Shown here: one piece after another, positions 53,209 through 62,894 of the stretch
Layout: every line of letters starts with the position of its first letter
How positions within the stretch are numbered: the first letter of the stretch is position 1
Source: a bacterium
Lineage (GTDB): Bacteria; Hinthialibacterota; Hinthialibacteria; OLB16
Length of the DNA stretch: 64,000 nucleotides
Reading direction: 5' to 3'
Assembly: GCA_022072055.1 (NCBI GenBank)
Contig: JAJVIK010000002.1
Coordinates: forward strand, 1-64,000
Made by a program: the position numbers and the translations under genes
Notes under the pieces: generated by a model
What the model saw: only the letters and a program-made list of their open reading frames with translations
Database searches by the model: none
What the model was told of the DNA's origin: nothing

Positions 53209-54817
53209 CCGTTTTCGATTCCCCTGCGGCTTGCTCAGTCTGCTTCAAATCGTTGGGTGCCATGTCGGCGCCCCCTCGCCGGCTCCCCCGCCAAACCCGC
53301 CGAGAATCCTCCTTCGAGCATTGGAGAACCCCACCACGCTCGATCCGGCCCATGCGGTCCGCGCGCTGGAAAGTCACCTCGCCTGCCTGATCCACGGAGG
53401 CCTGGCGCGCTGCAATGAGGATGGAAAGGTCGTTCCGGAGCTCGCCGAGAAATGGCAGGTCTCGGAAGATGGAAAGATGCTCCGCTTCACCATCCGACCG
53501 GGACTCAAGTTCCCCTCGGGAAGGGATCTGACCTCAAGGGATGTCCTCTATTCCTGGAACCGTCTCTGTTCCAAGGGCGCCGCTTCTCCACATGCATGGA
53601 TCTTCGAGGACGTCCTGGGTTACGACGAGGTTCGGGCAGGGACCGTGGAAACACTTACGGGTCTCCGCGCGCCGAGCGAACGAGAGATCGAGGTCGAGAC
53701 CCTGGAGCCTTCAGCATCCCTGCTCGCGCGCCTCTCCATGCCCGCCGCGCGCATTGTGGATCGCGAACAGGTGGCCGCCAAAGGGGACTCCTACGGGAGG
53801 CGGCCCGTGGCGCTGGGGGCTTGGGAACTTGCGGAGTGGATCGATGACTCGCGGTTGAGTCTCCGCCCCAATCGGCTCTACCCCGGACACAATCCCAATC
53901 TATCGACGCTCGAATTCAAGATTGTCGCTCAAGACTTTTCCGCCGCCGCGCTTTTCGAGACCGGCGGGCTGCACATTCTCCAGCCTTTGCCGCCGAGTCA
54001 ATCCGCGCGTTGGAGCAGGTATCCCGAATGGCGTGGGCAGATCCGGCGCTACCCCGAGATGAATTTGTACTACATCGGCTTCGGGTGCCATCGCCCGCCG
54101 CTGGATCGGCTTGAGGTTCGGAGGACCATCGCGCGGTCGATTCAACCGGATCGCTTCCGGAAGGCCTTGTATGGAGAGGTCGCGGAGCTTGCGGAGGGAC
54201 CTGTTCCACCCGGGCTTCTCGGCGCGCAGGCCTCGGGATCCTCCCACGGAGGCAACTCCGACGAGAACCCTAGAGAGGGTTTGGACACGGTCCATGAGAG
54301 CGCCCCCATGACCATTCGCCCTCTCGAACTGTGGTATGTGGAGAGTGATTCGACCACCTCGCTTGCGATGGAAGCGGTGCAAGCGGACCTGGAGGCGGCG
54401 GGAATTGAGTGCCGTTTGCGGAAGACCGATCCGACCACCTACGGGAGCCGGCGGCGCGAGGGAAGGTTTGATTTGTTCTACGCGAACTGGTGGGCGGACT
54501 ATCCGGACGCGGACAATTTCCTTTCGCCGCTGTTCCTCTCTGGGTCCTCCTCGAACCACACACGATTCTCCGATCCCGAAACCGACCGACTGATTCTTGC
54601 CGCGCGTCGGGAGTGGGACCCCGATCGTCGCGCCAAGCTGGAGAGAGAGGTTTTGGATCGGATTCAATCACTCGCTCCCGCGGTTTTCCTTTGGCATCGG
54701 GGGAGCGAGGCGCTCACTCAGCCGTGGGTGGAGGGATATCGGCCTCCGGCGCTTTTTCATGGAACACTCTTCTTGGATTTGAGGGTGCACGGTTTTCGTG
54801 AGGGGAGACTCGAGTGA
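53201..54817 (+). CDS. Peptide/oligosaccharide-binding lipoprotein (SBP_bac_5 family)
   Basis: The product is 538 residues from the ATG at 53201, with AGAGG upstream. A short hydrophobic leader ends in a lipobox-like IVGC (Cys20), so it is probably a lipoprotein. The body is the extracellular solute-binding family 5 pattern: LENPTTLDPAHAVRALESHL, GGLARCNEDGKVVPELAEKW, then FTIRPGLKFPSGRDLTSRDV. The C-terminus has DLFYANWWADYPDADNFL, typical of this family. It delivers peptides or similar solutes to an ABC importer, whose permease genes are not in the window. Confidence 0.88.
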   Translation: MISRFRFPCGLLSLLQIVGCHVGAPSPAPPPNPPRILLRALENPTTLDPAHAVRALESHLACLIHGGLARCNEDGKVVPELAEKWQVSEDGKMLRFTIRPGLKFPSGRDLTSRDVLYSWNRLCSKGAASPHAWIFEDVLGYDEVRAGTVETLTGLRAPSEREIEVETLEPSASLLARLSMPAARIVDREQVAAKGDSYGRRPVALGAWELAEWIDDSRLSLRPNRLYPGHNPNLSTLEFKIVAQDFSAAALFETGGLHILQPLPPSQSARWSRYPEWRGQIRRYPEMNLYYIGFGCHRPPLDRLEVRRTIARSIQPDRFRKALYGEVAELAEGPVPPGLLGAQASGSSHGGNSDENPREGLDTVHESAPMTIRPLELWYVESDSTTSLAMEAVQADLEAAGIECRLRKTDPTTYGSRRREGRFDLFYANWWADYPDADNFLSPLFLSGSSSNHTRFSDPETDRLILAARREWDPDRRAKLEREVLDRIQSLAPAVFLWHRGSEALTQPWVEGYRPPALFHGTLFLDLRVHGFREGRLE

Positions 54818-54840
54818 GAGCGCCATACTGGGACGTAATC

Positions 54841-55077
54841 ATGATTCGAGAATCGGATTGTGTGGCGTTGACTGAGGGTCTGCCGGAGGTTGGACTCAAG
54901 ACGGATGACCTGGGCACGGTCGTCCTCGTTTACGAGGGAGGTAAGGGGTGCGAGGTGGAGTTTCTCACGATTGATGGCGACACCGTCGCCGCTGTCTCTT
55001 TGTTTGCGCGACAGGTGAGGGGCGTTCATCCCGATGAAATTGCGCGAGCGCGGCGTCTCGCGGTTGGGACAGGCTGA
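54841..55077 (+). CDS. DUF4926-family small protein
   Basis: The product is 78 residues from the ATG at 54841; a GTG at 54814, overlapping the preceding stop, would add nine residues. The pattern VALTEGLPEVGLKTDDLGTV followed by CEVEFLTIDGDTVAAVSL matches DUF4926 proteins, short beta-rich proteins that often sit beside toxin-antitoxin-like genes. The function is unknown. Confidence 0.65.
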   Translation: MIRESDCVALTEGLPEVGLKTDDLGTVVLVYEGGKGCEVEFLTIDGDTVAAVSLFARQVRGVHPDEIARARRLAVGTG

Positions 55078-55105
55078 CCGGCACAGCCTCCGCGCGCGCC
55101 TTGGG

Positions 55106-56701
55106 TCACCCGGCCGCCTCCTCCATCTTCCTCCGGTAGTAGGCGATCACTTTGTCCCGGTGGCTCAGATCAAGAGGCGGGACATTGGGGCGTTCGACCT
55201 GCTTCTCCTCCTGGTTCAGAAAGAGCTCCCGCGACCCCTCGGCCCCCCATTCCAGGAGCTTCTTTTCGATTCCACGAGCCTCGGCTTGGTGGGCGGGGTC
55301 ATCGTATAGGTTGTGAAGCTCGGCGGGATCCCTTTCCAGATCAAAGTAGAGCCTCATGGTCAGCCGGCGCTCCTTGTCCTCGACCAGGATCAGCTTTCGA
55401 TTCCGGGACCGCGCGGTGACCTGTTTTCCGAAGTTCGCCTCGGCGAAAACCAGCTCGGGTCCCTCCCTCTCGTCGGCGAGATTCCCTCCCCGCATTCCGG
55501 ACGCGGGCGTGCAGGAGGCCGCGTGGCAGAGGGTGGGCGCAAGGTCCAAATTGTTTACCAACCGATCTGAAGCGCTTCCGGCGCCTACGTTCCCCGGCCA
55601 TTTGAGGATCAGCGGGACTTTGAGCAATGAGTCGTACATCAGGTTGGCCTTGAGCAGCAGATGGTGTTGTCCCATGTATTCCCCGTGATCGGAGGTGAAC
55701 ACAATCAGAGTGTCCTCATAAAGCCCGGCCTGTTGGAGGTAATCGAGCAACCGCCCCACCTGGTGATCAATGTGCGAGATCGAGGCGTAGTAATAGGCCA
55801 TGACACGCCGCAGGGCGGGTTCGGTGAGCGTATCGTTGGGGAAATACCCTCGGTTGTAGTTGAGATCATGCTCAAAACACTTCTCGGTCCATCCCGGGAG
55901 CAGTCGAAGCGCGTCGGGATCGTACAACTCGCTCCATGGCGCGGGCGGATCAAAGGGATGGTGAGGCTTGATAAAGCTCGCGAACAGCAGGCTGCCCCCT
56001 TCGGCGTTCCAGCCCTTCAGGGTTTCGACCGACTCGTTTCCGATCCAGGTGGTGGAGTGGTGCTGTTCTTCGAGGTTGGAAACCAGCGCCCCGAAGGTTT
56101 CCCAATAGGTCGCCCTGGCCTTGTCTCGATATTCGCGGCGCTGGTCCTCCAGGTCGTTCTGATCCACCAGGCCCCGCGCCATCAAATAGCGGTGATAGTC
56201 GTCATCCCACCTTCCCGGCCCATCCTGCTCGGACAGAACCAAGTCCTCGAATCCGACATCGAGGTATGTCGGTGTCATGTGCATTTTTCCGACCGCCTTG
56301 GTCCGATACCCGGAGCGCCGGAGAATTCCGGGAAAGGTTTCAATCCCCGCGCTCAGTGTGGAGTGATTGGTCCAACCTCGGTGGGCATGCACCGGAAGGC
56401 CGCACAGCAGGGAGTAGCGCGAGGGGGTGCAGGCCGGGTAGGGGCAGACACTGTGATTGAAGCGGACCCCATCGGCGGCCAAACGGTCGATGTTCGGGGT
56501 CTTCACATCCGGATTCCCATAGGCTCCGAGGCAATCCATGCGGAGCTGATCGACCAGGATGAAGAGGATGTTGGGTCGCTTGACCGCACTCTCCGCGTTG
56601 TCCGCGCCAACCGTGGCGATCGGGAGGGTGAGCGCGGCGGCCCCCGCGCTCACATCCCGAAGGAATTCCCGTCTGCCAAGCCCCCGAGCTTCGGCGTTCA
56701 T
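55106..56701 (-). CDS. Tat-exported sulfatase (type I, formylglycine-dependent)
   Basis: The product is 531 residues from the ATG at 56701. The N-terminus has the Tat signal GRREFLRDVSAGAAALTLP. NILFILVDQLRMDCLGAYGN carries metal-binding Asp, and CTPSR (Cys91) is the exact C-x-P-x-R signature in which Cys is converted to formylglycine. A later FTSDHGEYMGQHHLL adds metal/active-site residues. It hydrolyses sulfate esters of polysaccharides or similar substrates, a common capacity in this kind of organism. The gene starts 2 bp after the ThuA-like gene, so they form an operon. Confidence 0.93.
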   Translation of the reverse strand: MNAEARGLGRREFLRDVSAGAAALTLPIATVGADNAESAVKRPNILFILVDQLRMDCLGAYGNPDVKTPNIDRLAADGVRFNHSVCPYPACTPSRYSLLCGLPVHAHRGWTNHSTLSAGIETFPGILRRSGYRTKAVGKMHMTPTYLDVGFEDLVLSEQDGPGRWDDDYHRYLMARGLVDQNDLEDQRREYRDKARATYWETFGALVSNLEEQHHSTTWIGNESVETLKGWNAEGGSLLFASFIKPHHPFDPPAPWSELYDPDALRLLPGWTEKCFEHDLNYNRGYFPNDTLTEPALRRVMAYYYASISHIDHQVGRLLDYLQQAGLYEDTLIVFTSDHGEYMGQHHLLLKANLMYDSLLKVPLILKWPGNVGAGSASDRLVNNLDLAPTLCHAASCTPASGMRGGNLADEREGPELVFAEANFGKQVTARSRNRKLILVEDKERRLTMRLYFDLERDPAELHNLYDDPAHQAEARGIEKKLLEWGAEGSRELFLNQEEKQVERPNVPPLDLSHRDKVIAYYRRKMEEAAG

Positions 56702-56703
56702 GG

Positions 56704-57456
56704 CTATCTTCTCTTGGCCGCCCATTCGATGGACTGGACCACGACCTTCTTGAACATCGGATGCGCGCAGGATTTCGCGTCATGCCCCAGCGCGAAGTAA
56801 ACACAGCGGGCGTTGTGGACATAGTGGGTGCACAGGAGCGGCTCCGCGACCGTGTGCCCGAGACGCTCCTCGTTTCCGGTCATCAGCACGCGCATGTCGG
56901 GGCGCATCAGCAAGTTATAGTAGAGCTCGTCATCGGTGGTGAAGGGCGGAACTCCCTCCAGGATCGGGTGGGCCTCATCGGCCACATCCACCCGGAAGGT
57001 GTGGTATGGGCCATGTGTGGATTTCCCGCTCACCCACATCGCGCCGAAGATGTCGATCGAATCGCGCCAGTTCTGGCAATTGGCGACCGCGAAGTGGTTG
57101 ACCACAAGCCCGCCGCCATTCTGGAGGAACTGGAGGATGCCCTCCTTCGCATAGTCCGGCGGCTCGCCGTTCTCGGCGGCGATCTGCACCACATGGAGGA
57201 CCTCATAGTTCTTGAGGTTCTCGTACCTCAACGCCTCCAGGTTTTCCTTCTCAACCGCGGTGATCTCCACCGAGGGATAGTTGGCCTTAATGTCCGCGAG
57301 GACATCGTTCCAGATGCCAGCCTCCTTGTGGGGTTCAAGTCCAATCTGAAGGCACTTCACCGGGGCCTGTTCCGCGACCGCCAAAGCTGGAAAAAGACTG
57401 GCCGCGGCCAGGAACAGGGCAAAGGGCCATGCGCGCAGAGTGTGGGTGATGCTCAT
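56704..57456 (-). CDS. Exported ThuA-like protein (trehalose-utilisation domain)
   Basis: The product is 250 residues from the ATG at 57456, with AGAGGAGG upstream. A signal peptide (ALFLAAASLFPALAVA) is followed by a ThuA/class I glutamine amidotransferase-like fold: an early flavodoxin-like stretch, FLQNGGGLVVNHFAVANCQN and a C-terminal VYFALGHDAKSCAHP. ThuA-like proteins are frequent in planctomycete-type sugar-catabolic clusters, and their exact reaction is often unknown. It is the first gene of the ThuA-sulfatase operon, divergent from the sialidase gene. Confidence 0.85.
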   Translation of the reverse strand: MSITHTLRAWPFALFLAAASLFPALAVAEQAPVKCLQIGLEPHKEAGIWNDVLADIKANYPSVEITAVEKENLEALRYENLKNYEVLHVVQIAAENGEPPDYAKEGILQFLQNGGGLVVNHFAVANCQNWRDSIDIFGAMWVSGKSTHGPYHTFRVDVADEAHPILEGVPPFTTDDELYYNLLMRPDMRVLMTGNEERLGHTVAEPLLCTHYVHNARCVYFALGHDAKSCAHPMFKKVVVQSIEWAAKRR

Positions 57457-57627
57457 GTTTCGGTTCCTCCTCTCATACGACAAGATGGGGAATGTTCCCT
57501 GTTTCCGGTTGCTCCTGGAACCCCTCCCACATCCCCCGCGGGACGGGAATACTCAGGCCCTTGACGAGATGGGAAAAGCCTCCATCCTTTGCACCCTGGA
57601 CCACAGACACACACAAGGACCAAGAAC

Positions 57628-58665
57628 ATGAAACGACTTTTCTTTCTCCTGTTTGTTTCAACCGCCGTTTGGGGCGAACCCACGGTCATCTGCTCCGGAC
57701 CGGCGGCGGGAGGCTACGCGGCCTTCCCGGATGTGTGCCGTCTCGCGGATGGCGAGCTCTTGTGTGTCTTCTACTCAGGTTATGCCCATGTTTCCCTCCC
57801 CAACGCGGAGTGGCCCAAGGGGGCGCGGATCATGGGGATTCGCTCCTCCGATGAGGGCCGGACCTGGAGCGCCCCGGCGGTTCTGATTGACACCTCCGAG
57901 GATGACCGCGACCCCTCGATAGCAGTGGTCCCGAATGGGACCCTCTCAGGGACACTCCTCTGCAACTGGTTCACCTACAAGCCTGTGGCCGAAGGCACGA
58001 CCGAAATCCACACCGTGATCGCGCGCTCCATCGATGGGGGTAAGACTTGGTCGGAACCCACTGAGATTCCGACGGGCACGCTCCCTTGGGTGGCTTGTTC
58101 GACCCCGGTGCGCGCGCTCCCGGATGGCTCCCTGATCCTGGGGCTGTACACGGAACTCAAGGAACAGGACCGGGCCTTTGGCTCCACCATCAAGTCGTAC
58201 GATGGGGGCATGACTTGGAAGGACCACAGCCTGGTGGATGCCGACAGCGGGATTCGCCTGGATGCCGAAACCGATGTCATCCCGCTGAAGGATGGAAGGC
58301 TCTTCGCCGCGCTGCGCGGGGACCGGGTCAACATGCACTTCGCGCTGTCCGAGGATCACGGCAAGACTTGGGGCAAGGTTCAGGACATCGGTTTCCGGGG
58401 GCACTGCCCTTACCTGCTGCGCCATTCCAGTGGAACGATCCTGCTCGGGGTCCGTCACCCCGGCACTTCGGTCTACTGGTCCACCGACGAGACCGCGACC
58501 TGGAAAGGGCCGCTTCAGGTGGACGAGAAACACGGCGCCTATCCAAGCCTGATCGAACTCAAGGATGGACAGGTCTTGATTGTCTATTATGAAGAGGGGG
58601 CCGGGTCCGGAATTCGAGCCGCCCGCCTCAAGGTCACCGCCGAAGGGGTTTCACCCGGCAGCTGA
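57628..58665 (+). CDS. Exported sialidase-like (BNR-repeat) protein
   Basis: The product is 345 residues from the ATG at 57628. A signal peptide (RLFFLLFVSTAVWG) is followed by a beta-propeller with Asp-box repeats: SDEGRTWSAP, SIDGGKTWSEP, YDGGMTWKDH and EDHGKTWGKV. The layout matches exo-alpha-sialidase-like proteins, though the full sialidase Arg triad could not be confirmed by eye. Together with the divergent sulfatase it suggests use of complex, sulfated or sialylated glycans. Confidence 0.88.
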   Translation: MKRLFFLLFVSTAVWGEPTVICSGPAAGGYAAFPDVCRLADGELLCVFYSGYAHVSLPNAEWPKGARIMGIRSSDEGRTWSAPAVLIDTSEDDRDPSIAVVPNGTLSGTLLCNWFTYKPVAEGTTEIHTVIARSIDGGKTWSEPTEIPTGTLPWVACSTPVRALPDGSLILGLYTELKEQDRAFGSTIKSYDGGMTWKDHSLVDADSGIRLDAETDVIPLKDGRLFAALRGDRVNMHFALSEDHGKTWGKVQDIGFRGHCPYLLRHSSGTILLGVRHPGTSVYWSTDETATWKGPLQVDEKHGAYPSLIELKDGQVLIVYYEEGAGSGIRAARLKVTAEGVSPGS

Positions 58666-58702
58666 GGGAGCCGGATTTGAATTCAGGCGCGAGGCTTGCG
58701 AA

Positions 58703-61700
58703 GTGAGTGCTGCGAATGTCCTCTTACTGATCGGGTTCGCCGGGACTTGTTTCGCGGCTGATCCATCTCCCGCCCGATCCGAGGAAGATACCGCCACGCT
58801 GAATGTCTTGGTGGAAGCGCTGGAAACCCTCCGCGCCGACCCGGCCTCGTTGGAGACCCTCAGGCAGAACCTCCAAGCCGGATCCGTTGTTCCGACGGTG
58901 GATTCCAGGGACTTGGAGTTCTTCGAAAAGCGTGTCCGCCCGGTGCTGGCCGACAACTGTTTTCAGTGTCATGGTCCCGAAAAGCAGAAGGGGGGTCTGC
59001 GCCTGGATGGCCCGGAGGGGCTGCGGGATGGCGGGAAATCGGGCCCGCCTATCCTCCCCGGCGATCCGGAGAACAGCCTCTTGGTCCGCGCGATCCGATA
59101 CACCGATCCCGCGCTTCAGATGCCCCCATCCGGGAAGCTCGAGGAGGGAAAGATCGCCGATCTGGTCGAGTGGATTCGACGCGGGGCGCCTTATCCCAGT
59201 CCTCCTCCGAATGGGAAAAGATCGCTCCGGTTGAGTGTGGAGGAGGCGCGCCAAACCTGGCCTTACACCCCACCCAAGGAGCCGATGCCGCCGGAAGTCA
59301 GGGATGTGACCTGGGTGGCGAACCCCATCGACCGTTTCATCCTTTCCAAGCTGGAAAACAAAGGGCTTCATCCGGCGCCACCCGCCGACAAGCGGACCCT
59401 TCTTCGTCGAGTGACCTTCGATCTGACCGGTCTGCCACCGACTCCCGAGGAGATGGAGGGGTTCCTCGCCGACAGCTCCCCCGGCGCGTTTGAAAAGGTG
59501 GTCGAGCGCTTGCTCGCCTCGACTCATTACGGCGAACGTTGGGGGAGGCACTGGTTGGATGTGGTTCGTTACACGGATTCCTTCGATTCCCGCGCCACCG
59601 CCGAGCAGGATGTGACCGAGTCCCACCGCTACCGCGATTGGGTGGTGGATGCGTACAACCGCGACATGCCTTATGACCAATTCCTGAGCTATCAGATCGC
59701 CGGAGATCTGATCCCAACCGAAGGACCCGATCCCGGATTCAACCGGGAAGGCATTATCGCCACGGGCCTGCTGGCCATCGGGAATTGGCCGGGGGGGGAT
59801 GCCGACAAGGAGAAGATGGTCACCGACATTGTTGACGATCAGATCGATGTGGTCATGCGGGGGATGCTCGGAGTGACCTTCACTTGCGCCCGCTGTCACG
59901 ACCATAAATTCGACCCCTTCTCCATGAGCGATTACTACTCCCTCGCGGGAGTCTTCTTCAGCAGCCATATCCTTCCTGGGCCCGGCAAGAAGACCGAAGG
60001 GTCTCCGGTGCTCAAGATTCCGCTCCTCTCCAAGGGGGAACTCGCGGCGCGCGAGCAGGAGACCGCGCGGGTCACAGAACTGCAAGGTCAGATTCAGTCC
60101 CTTGTGGAAGGCCAGAAGGCGGAGCTGGCCCGCGCGCGGCTGCCGGAGACCGGAAAGTATCTCCTGGCGGCATGGCGCTGCCGAGAAGCCGGGATGGAAG
60201 CCTCCGCCTTTGCCTCCAAGGAAGACCTCGATCCGCGCCTTTTGGAGGGTTGGCTGGGCTACCTCGGATTCACCCGTCACCCGCTGCTCCCGAAAAAGGT
60301 TCAGAATCTTCATAACCTGGTGGGACTCTCCGCCTGGATCGCTGAAGAGACCCTCCCGGCGGTGGTGGCCAACAGCCTGGACAAGCCGCTGGAATACCTG
60401 ACCGTGATCCAACCGGCGCGCTCCCTAGTGGTCCATCCCGGTCCGGAGGAGGCGGTCGGGGTGGCGTGGCGAAGCCCGGTTTCGGCAACCGTTGCGGTGA
60501 ACGGATCGGTGGCGGATGCCGACTCCAAGGGTGGAGATGGGATCGAATGGAGATTAGTGGTCGAGACCCAGGAGAAGGACATCCCTCTCGCCGAGGGCCT
60601 GATCGAAAATGGCGCTTCGCAGTCCTTCTCTGAAGGAAAGCAGCACGAACGGGGCGATGGTCCGGCCTTGGTCACCGTGCGGGTGGGAGACACACTCCTC
60701 CTATCGGTGGGTCCGAGGGGAAATCACGGATTCGACTCGACCACGGTGGAACTGGAAGTCCATGAGGTGGGCGGAGAAGGCAGAACGTGGAGCCTTGCGG
60801 CGGATCTGGTCTCGGATCTGCTCGCGGGGAACCCACACTCGGATAGGCTTGGTAACCCCGCTGTCTGGCGGTTTCTTGGTTTGGGCAAGGACAAGCGGAC
60901 GGAGCCGGAAATTCTGGTGCGTTGGAAGAAGGCCATTGGCGAGCTCGCGCTCGACCAAACCCCGGTCGACAATGCTGCTCGGATGATCGAGGAGGCCGCA
61001 TCAAGGATCCAGAAGGCCATTGATTCCGCCGCGGTCGCCCCCGATCAGGACACTCCGGACTCCAAACTGGTTCAGGAGCTTCTGTCGTCTAGCGGACCCT
61101 TTTCGGCGATTGTGGAGGAGTCCTTGTTCTCGGAGGATGCCAAGGGGAGGCTGGCGTCTCTCCGGGAGGAGCTTCGCGCCCTCGAAGGCAAATCACGCGC
61201 TCCGATTGAGTACGCTGTCGGAATTCAGGAAGGCGGAGTTCCGGACACCGTCCACGCCGGGGTCCACGATGTCGCAGTCCACAAGCGGGGCCGCTATGAC
61301 AACTTGGGGGAAGTGGCGCCGCGGGGGTTTCCAGAGGCGTTGCGGACCGGGAACGAAGACCCGATCCGCGAGGGCAGCGGCCGTCGGGAGCTCGCGCGCT
61401 GGGTGGCCTCGTCTTCAAATCCCCTCACCGCCCGAGTTCTGGTCAATCGGCTCTGGCAGCGCCATTTCGGCGAAGGGATTGTCCGCACCCCGGGCAACTT
61501 CGGGAAAATGGGAGAGCCGCCCACCCATCCGGAATTGCTCGACTGGCTCGCGATCCGGTTCGTCCGCTCGGGTTGGTCGATCAAGGCAATGCACCGTCTG
61601 ATGCTGTTGTCCTCCACCTACCGCCAATCGAGCGCGCCCTCGCCTGAGTTGCTCGCCGCGGATCCGGACAACCGCTGGTTTGGTGGAATGAACCGCCGCC

Positions 61701-62173
61701 GATTGGAAGCCGAGGCGATTCGGGACAGCCTGCTGGCGGTCTCCGGGAGGTTGGAACCCGCGTTCGGGGGGCCTCCGGTCGCGGACCTGGCCGCTCCGCG
61801 ACGCACCCTGTATGTGAAGACTGTCCGATCCGACCGGGCCACCTATGGGGCGTTGTTCGATGCCGCCGATCCGACCGCGATCGTGGACCGCCGGACCGAG
61901 TCCACTGTCGCTCCGCAGGCGCTCTTTCTTCTGAACAACAGTCTTCCCCTCCAGCTGACCCAAGAACTTGCGGAGCGCATGTTGGGAACACCCGCGGCGA
62001 ACACATCCGAGCGCATCGCGCGACTCTATTGGCTGCTCTATGGCCGCCCACCGACCGCGGAGGAGGTCGAACTCGGGATCGGCTTCCTTGAGAACGGTCC
62101 GACTTCCAGGCGGATATGGGCGGAATACTGCCAAGTTTTGCTTTGCGCGAACGAGTTTGTTTATGTAGACTGA
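58703..62173 (+). CDS. PSCyt1-DUF1549-DUF1553 protein (planctomycete-type cytochrome)
   Basis: The product is 1156 residues. I took the GTG at 58703, preceded by GAGG, because it starts a good signal peptide (AANVLLLIGFAGTCFA). A c-type haem site NCFQCH near residues 84-89 marks the PSCyt1 domain. DUF1549 follows (about 200-420, with CARCHDHKFDPF). A variable middle region with an IgG-like/coiled segment spans about 420-890, and DUF1553 spans about 890-1135 (LTARVLVNRLWQRHFGEGI). Such proteins are abundant in Planctomycetota and Verrucomicrobiota and are usually encoded next to DUF1501 genes, as here. The redox partner and substrate are unknown. Confidence 0.93.
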   Translation: MSAANVLLLIGFAGTCFAADPSPARSEEDTATLNVLVEALETLRADPASLETLRQNLQAGSVVPTVDSRDLEFFEKRVRPVLADNCFQCHGPEKQKGGLRLDGPEGLRDGGKSGPPILPGDPENSLLVRAIRYTDPALQMPPSGKLEEGKIADLVEWIRRGAPYPSPPPNGKRSLRLSVEEARQTWPYTPPKEPMPPEVRDVTWVANPIDRFILSKLENKGLHPAPPADKRTLLRRVTFDLTGLPPTPEEMEGFLADSSPGAFEKVVERLLASTHYGERWGRHWLDVVRYTDSFDSRATAEQDVTESHRYRDWVVDAYNRDMPYDQFLSYQIAGDLIPTEGPDPGFNREGIIATGLLAIGNWPGGDADKEKMVTDIVDDQIDVVMRGMLGVTFTCARCHDHKFDPFSMSDYYSLAGVFFSSHILPGPGKKTEGSPVLKIPLLSKGELAAREQETARVTELQGQIQSLVEGQKAELARARLPETGKYLLAAWRCREAGMEASAFASKEDLDPRLLEGWLGYLGFTRHPLLPKKVQNLHNLVGLSAWIAEETLPAVVANSLDKPLEYLTVIQPARSLVVHPGPEEAVGVAWRSPVSATVAVNGSVADADSKGGDGIEWRLVVETQEKDIPLAEGLIENGASQSFSEGKQHERGDGPALVTVRVGDTLLLSVGPRGNHGFDSTTVELEVHEVGGEGRTWSLAADLVSDLLAGNPHSDRLGNPAVWRFLGLGKDKRTEPEILVRWKKAIGELALDQTPVDNAARMIEEAASRIQKAIDSAAVAPDQDTPDSKLVQELLSSSGPFSAIVEESLFSEDAKGRLASLREELRALEGKSRAPIEYAVGIQEGGVPDTVHAGVHDVAVHKRGRYDNLGEVAPRGFPEALRTGNEDPIREGSGRRELARWVASSSNPLTARVLVNRLWQRHFGEGIVRTPGNFGKMGEPPTHPELLDWLAIRFVRSGWSIKAMHRLMLLSSTYRQSSAPSPELLAADPDNRWFGGMNRRRLEAEAIRDSLLAVSGRLEPAFGGPPVADLAAPRRTLYVKTVRSDRATYGALFDAADPTAIVDRRTESTVAPQALFLLNNSLPLQLTQELAERMLGTPAANTSERIARLYWLLYGRPPTAEEVELGIGFLENGPTSRRIWAEYCQVLLCANEFVYVD

Positions 62174-62217
62174 AGGAGAGACAGGGTTCCCTATCGGGAC
62201 ACGGAGACGCAAAGCCG

Positions 62218-62487
62218 ATGAGCGAGTTCTCAATGGTGCATGAAAAGTATGTCGTCACCGGCACCCTTAAGGGCGACCGCACGGTGGTTCTGGATGAACC
62301 CATCCCACTCGCCCCGACGCGGGTGCGGTTGACGGTGGAGGCGCTGAGGGCTGTCAAGAAGCGCAAGTCGTTGGATGAGTTCATGGCATGGCTTCGCGCG
62401 AGGCAAGAGGCGCGCGGACATGTGCCCATGTCTGACGCGGAGATTGACGCCTATATCCAGGCAGAACGGGACAGCTGGGACGAATGA
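62218..62487 (+). CDS. VapB-type antitoxin-like protein
   Basis: The product is 89 residues from the ATG at 62218. An N-terminal beta-rich part (VVTGTLKGDRTVVLDEPIPL) resembles small AbrB- or DUF-type antitoxins, followed by a helical tail (LDEFMAWLRARQ, DAEIDAYIQAER). It overlaps the PIN-domain toxin gene by 4 bp (ATGA), the typical antitoxin-toxin order. Confidence 0.7.
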   Translation: MSEFSMVHEKYVVTGTLKGDRTVVLDEPIPLAPTRVRLTVEALRAVKKRKSLDEFMAWLRARQEARGHVPMSDAEIDAYIQAERDSWDE

Positions 62488-62894
62488 CCGTGAGAGTCTA
62501 CCCGGACGCCGTAACGGTCATCTATCTTTTCGAAGGGTCCCCACATCGCTCCCAACAGGTTAGATCGCTCATCGGACGCGTGGACGCCACTTTGGTTGCA
62601 AGCGAGCTCTCTCGCATGGAATGCTTGGTTAGACCACTGCGCGAAGGGCAAGTTTCCCTGGTGGATGAGTTTGTGTCATTTTTCGATACCGAAGTCGATG
62701 AGATGGTGGACCTGGACAGAAGAGTCATGGAGCGGGCCGCCAGAGTTCGAGCGGATCATGGTTACACAACCCCCGATGCGATCCATCTCGCGGCGGCGCT
62801 GGAATCAAAGTGCGATGTCTTCCTCACCAGTGACGACAGGTTGAGGCAGACTGGGGGCATCTCCATCGAGGTTCTGAAGAGGATTGTTCCATGA
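62484..62894 (+). CDS. VapC-like PIN-domain toxin
   Basis: The product is 136 residues. PIN acidic residues appear in VYPDAVTVIYLFEG (Asp), ASELSRMECLVRPL (Glu), TPDAIHLAAALE (Asp) and FLTSDDRLRQ (Asp). PIN toxins cut tRNA or rRNA. Its last 4 bases overlap the start of the DUF1501 gene (ATGA), so the pair sits inside the DUF1553-DUF1501 operon. Confidence 0.85.
   Translation: MTVRVYPDAVTVIYLFEGSPHRSQQVRSLIGRVDATLVASELSRMECLVRPLREGQVSLVDEFVSFFDTEVDEMVDLDRRVMERAARVRADHGYTTPDAIHLAAALESKCDVFLTSDDRLRQTGGISIEVLKRIVP

Noticed and set aside
58724-60412. Long minus-strand open frame antisense to the PSCyt1 gene
   Set aside because: The sense strand encodes well-defined PSCyt1 and DUF1549 motifs; the antisense translation is low in structure and repetitive in composition.
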